The position numbers were made by a program, and so were the translations under genes. DNA of 64,000 nt from IMG/VR virus record IMGVR_UViG_3300032116_000116, positions 1 to 64,000 of that record; one strand, given 5' to 3'. Positions 62,004 through 64,000 of this stretch are shown here, piece by piece. Below the pieces are notes generated by a model. It made no database searches and was not told the origin of the DNA. It was given only the letters and a program-made list of their open reading frames with translations. Each line of letters begins with the position of its first letter. Position 1 is the stretch's first letter. Origin of the DNA: a virus.

Positions 62004-62964
62004 GTTCTTTTAATAATTTATTTGGATTAACACAATAGGATTCACTCCAATTTGGAACCGTATAATGACAATTCCATGGTAATTTTTTATGAACCTCCTT
62101 AAACTCATTACACCCAATCATTAAAGAAAAACAATAATCTATTTCATCTAAAAGATGTTGAATTGTATCAGGTGGATTACCATAAAGTTTTTCAGATTCT
62201 TGTACATAACACTTAAACCCACCAAATCCAATGTAATCTATAAAAAAGTTAGATGTTAAAACATTGATCGGTGTGACAATATACTTCTTATGTTTATTAT
62301 AGGTAGTATAATTTATTTGAGTATCACCAATCTTTTCAATATTCCATTTTATCATTTGTTCATAGTTCACCGGTTCGTGAAAGATAAGAAGATTGGCGAA
62401 CTTTCTAACATTATGTGTACATAGATAATTTGCAAAATGTATAAAAGACATTTTGTTCTTACCACAGAAAGATTTTAAATTACGTTCACTGGTGAGAACC
62501 ACCTCATTGATAAAACACATATCCTCAAAAGTGATTTCCGTCTTATATCTCATATACATTAATCTCGAATGTTTATCTTCGTTCCAATACCCATATTCTT
62601 TAATATCATAAATAATATTATCAATCTCCCTGAGTATCAATTGAACAAAGATTTTAGATAGAACATTACTGTACTTCACATGATAAAAGATACCATTCAT
62701 TCCATCCAAATATTTTTCAACCTCACATGTCTTTTGGTCAAAATACATAACCGGATCATATAGAAGAAAATCTCCCCTGTTTTTGTGTACCCCTTCAGTT
62801 GGATGTAAATGTTTAAACATTGACATAGATATCTCCTCCGCGAAACTCGTTGTTAAATCCATTTTATCAACAAATTCCTTCCCATAAAAAGATTCAATAG
62901 AATAAAATTTACCGAACTCAGGTCTCCATTCAAACCTATTTGATCTTGGAATAAATTGTGACAT
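61984..62964 (-). CDS. Hypothetical protein (326 aa)
   Basis: The largest gene of this operon. MSQFIPRSNRFEWRPEFGKF; mid part with FVQLILREIDNIIYDIKEYG, WNEDKHSRLMYMRYKTEITF; C-terminal Cys/aromatic part (YCFSLMIGCNEFKEVHKKLP). No domain recognised. 5 nt from the upstream gene. Confidence 0.75.
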   Translation of the reverse strand: MSQFIPRSNRFEWRPEFGKFYSIESFYGKEFVDKMDLTTSFAEEISMSMFKHLHPTEGVHKNRGDFLLYDPVMYFDQKTCEVEKYLDGMNGIFYHVKYSNVLSKIFVQLILREIDNIIYDIKEYGYWNEDKHSRLMYMRYKTEITFEDMCFINEVVLTSERNLKSFCGKNKMSFIHFANYLCTHNVRKFANLLIFHEPVNYEQMIKWNIEKIGDTQINYTTYNKHKKYIVTPINVLTSNFFIDYIGFGGFKCYVQESEKLYGNPPDTIQHLLDEIDYCFSLMIGCNEFKEVHKKLPWNCHYTVPNWSESYCVNPNKLLKEHESDLY

Positions 62965-62969
62965 AACTA

Positions 62970-63218
62970 TTAATTGTTGTTTATAAATGTATCATTACAC
63001 CATATCGGTGTTTTCTCTCCAACGTAACTACCAGCAACATTATACCAAAAGTATTCTATCGCATCATCTTCCGTCATTCCCTCCTTAACCAATATATCAA
63101 TACATTTGGTGACAGAATATATAAGACGATAGGTCGATTCCTCAATACCAATTATTGCGTCATCAAACCCATCGGCTTTTAGAATGTCCTCATCAATTGT
63201 ATAATGTGATAAATCCAT
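62970..63218 (-). CDS. Conserved phage hypothetical protein
   Basis: 82 aa. FDDAIIGIEESTYRLIYSVT, KCIDILVKEGMTEDDAIEYF and WYNVAGSYVGEKTPIWCND match a family I know from many phages (..DA..G......vYs..k.i..L...gms.eeA.Ey..yNv.gayvG..TPi). Function unknown. Confidence 0.85.
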   Translation of the reverse strand: MDLSHYTIDEDILKADGFDDAIIGIEESTYRLIYSVTKCIDILVKEGMTEDDAIEYFWYNVAGSYVGEKTPIWCNDTFINNN

Positions 63219-63277
63219 ATCAATATTTTCAACAAATATAAGAGAAATAATTTTAAAACAAAAAAAATATTTATTAA

Positions 63278-63316
63278 AGGTCCGATATCCGCGTTTTCAT
63301 CTCACTCGGACCAACA
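63278..63316 (-). terminator. Terminator-like hairpin after tRNA-like gene
   Basis: GGTCCGA/TCGGACC arms about 20 nt apart, then TTTAATAAATATTTTTTTTG on the minus strand; placed about 20 nt after the tRNA-like RNA. Confidence 0.55.
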
Positions 63317-63334
63317 TGAGCTTCCGACGGGTTG

Positions 63335-63478
63335 TGGTCAGGACAGGATTCGAACCTGTTTTGTAATAAAGGGTCTCACGACAGTTATTTCTAACCTACA
63401 TTTCTGTAGCGTGGTTTGAGTAGTCCCTAAACTGTTCTCTTTTATATTACAATGGCGTACCAATTCCGCCACCTGACT
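63335..63478 (-). tRNA. tRNA-like RNA with 76-nt pseudoknotted insert
   Basis: The acceptor arms AGTCAGG (63472-63478) and CCTGACC (63336-63342) pair at 6 of 7 positions. A Leu-type D arm (TGGCGGAATTGGTACGCC) and a perfect T arm (ACAGG-TTCGAAT-CCTGT, 63343-63359) are present. Instead of an anticodon arm there is an 8-bp helix TTGTAATA/TATTACAA (63445-63452 with 63361-63368) holding 76 nt with a GAAA-capped hairpin (63396-63409) and a predicted pseudoknot. No CCA is encoded. No normal anticodon loop can be drawn, so decoding is doubtful. Confidence 0.6.
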
Positions 63479-63485
63479 ATTTTAG

Positions 63486-63641
63486 TTAATATAATTTTAT
63501 TTTTTCAACTGAACAATCCAACCCATAATTTTCTTTAATTAAAGACACAAAACTATCCTTTTCTTGCTCACTAAATCTGGTGATAGTTTGACCATTCCAA
63601 GTACCACCAATAATCGTAATAATAAATTTGTATGCTGGCAT
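63486..63641 (-). CDS. Small hypothetical protein (51 aa)
   Basis: MPAYKFIITIIGGTWNGQTI start; ends NYGLDCSVEKIKLY. Beta-hairpin then helix. It lies between the tRNA-like gene and the next ORF, with 12 nt to the upstream stop. Unknown. Confidence 0.65.
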   Translation of the reverse strand: MPAYKFIITIIGGTWNGQTITRFSEQEKDSFVSLIKENYGLDCSVEKIKLY

Positions 63642-63653
63642 ATTTTTTAATTT

Positions 63654-63878
63654 TTAGTAGTCTACTACAAACCATTTAATGTCAGGTCTAGTTTCATTTA
63701 ACCTTTTTTTCCATGGGTTAAGAAACTCAATGGCTTCTTTCTCATTATTAAATTTCTTTGCATGTTCCAAATTTTTCGGTCTCAAATATGGATCTTTATG
63801 TGAGGCGTAAAAGTATTTTTCACAAAAGAAATAGTGCATGGATTTGTTTATCTCACTTTTCCCAACTATCATTTTCAT
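63654..63878 (-). CDS. Hypothetical small protein
   Basis: 74 aa, MKMIVGKSEINKSMHYFFCE. Aromatic and basic; NLEHAKKFNNEKEAIEFLNP WKKR and IKWFVVDY at the end resemble small phage proteins that I cannot name. Coupled to the upstream gene by ATGA. Confidence 0.7.
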   Translation of the reverse strand: MKMIVGKSEINKSMHYFFCEKYFYASHKDPYLRPKNLEHAKKFNNEKEAIEFLNPWKKRLNETRPDIKWFVVDY

Positions 63879-64000
63879 ACTCTCTTCTTTAATGTTATGT
63901 TACCATTTACACTTAATATCACCCTACCGTCACTGAATACCGCTGGTCCCTCTCCTTCATATGCAACAATATCTTGATTAATTGTTACAGTGGGAGGTTT
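63875..64000 (-). CDS. Partial ORF (5' end outside window)
   Basis: An open frame enters from the right edge (41 codons visible) and ends GNITLKKRV with its TGA overlapping the next ATG. The visible part alternates strands (TVTINQDIVAYEGEGPAVFS DGRVILSVNGN). Not identifiable. Confidence 0.6.
   Translation of the reverse strand, partial: KPPTVTINQDIVAYEGEGPAVFSDGRVILSVNGNITLKKRV

Noticed and set aside
63335-63478. tmRNA
   Set aside because: Acceptor and D-arm sequences are Leu-tRNA-like, no tag peptide frame with flanking pseudoknots of usual size, and total length is only 144 nt.

Overview
The window looks like part of the genome of a large, low-GC tailed phage (or phage-derived replicon) of a Bacteroidota host. 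The host call rests on dozens of promoters with a TTTG box, a gap of about 20 nt, and TAnnTTTG, which is the Bacteroidota housekeeping sigma signature. AT-rich leaders without Shine-Dalgarno sequences fit this. The phage call rests on tail-fibre-like genes, lysis-type enzymes, very dense small genes and many small families that I recall mainly from phages. No terminase, capsid, polymerase or integrase is in the window, so the genus cannot be told.

Layout. (1) 1-9.15 kb, mainly minus strand: tail and fibre proteins, including two paralogous fibres of about 625 aa with discoidin-like and beta-helix-like parts, and a collagen-like fibre. (2) 9.3-26.4 kb, mainly minus strand: a run of unrelated enzymes, most starting with one of a few short shared N-terminal peptides (MKIIITESQ..., MG.RFTITESE..., MNLQENIQRIKEMMGL...). 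The cargo includes a GH108-like lysozyme, a peptidoglycan-binding/tyrosine-phosphatase fusion, an HD phosphohydrolase, a CCA-adding-like nucleotidyltransferase, a flavin reductase, a pterin dehydratase, a kinase-like protein, a Tae4-like amidase, a P-loop kinase, a GNAT acetyltransferase and an endonuclease. I infer that the peptide is a packaging or localisation tag, comparable to the T4 capsid-targeting sequence. A TATATTTAT motif lies just upstream of many of these genes and may be a late promoter. (3) 26.45-26.7 kb: an intergenic block with C-runs followed by many G-runs at the strand switch.

(4) 27-52 kb, plus strand: an early-type accessory region of about 50 small genes. Many are single-gene cassettes made of a TTTG/TATATTTG promoter, a conserved leader, an ORF, a terminator, and then a repeated inverted-repeat element (GATTTTCTGTGGC ... 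GCCACAGAAATTT, more than 20 copies). The arms differ between copies but stay complementary, often through G-U pairs, which points to function as RNA. Recognisable genes are six small lipoproteins, a caspase-like (clan CD) protein, DUF932, DUF4314, SprT-like, ParB-like and OmpR-type winged-helix proteins. (5) 52-58.8 kb, plus strand: denser operons without the repeat, with a C5 cytosine methyltransferase, a bPH2 membrane protein and phage hypothetical families.

(6) 59.3-64 kb, minus strand: tightly overlapping small hypothetical genes, including three paralogs sharing a TAVEW start, and at 63.3-63.5 kb a tRNA-like RNA whose anticodon arm is replaced by a pseudoknotted insert. The two items most likely to be new biology are the tagged cargo set with its orphan tag mini-ORFs, and the conserved intergenic hairpin of the cassette region.
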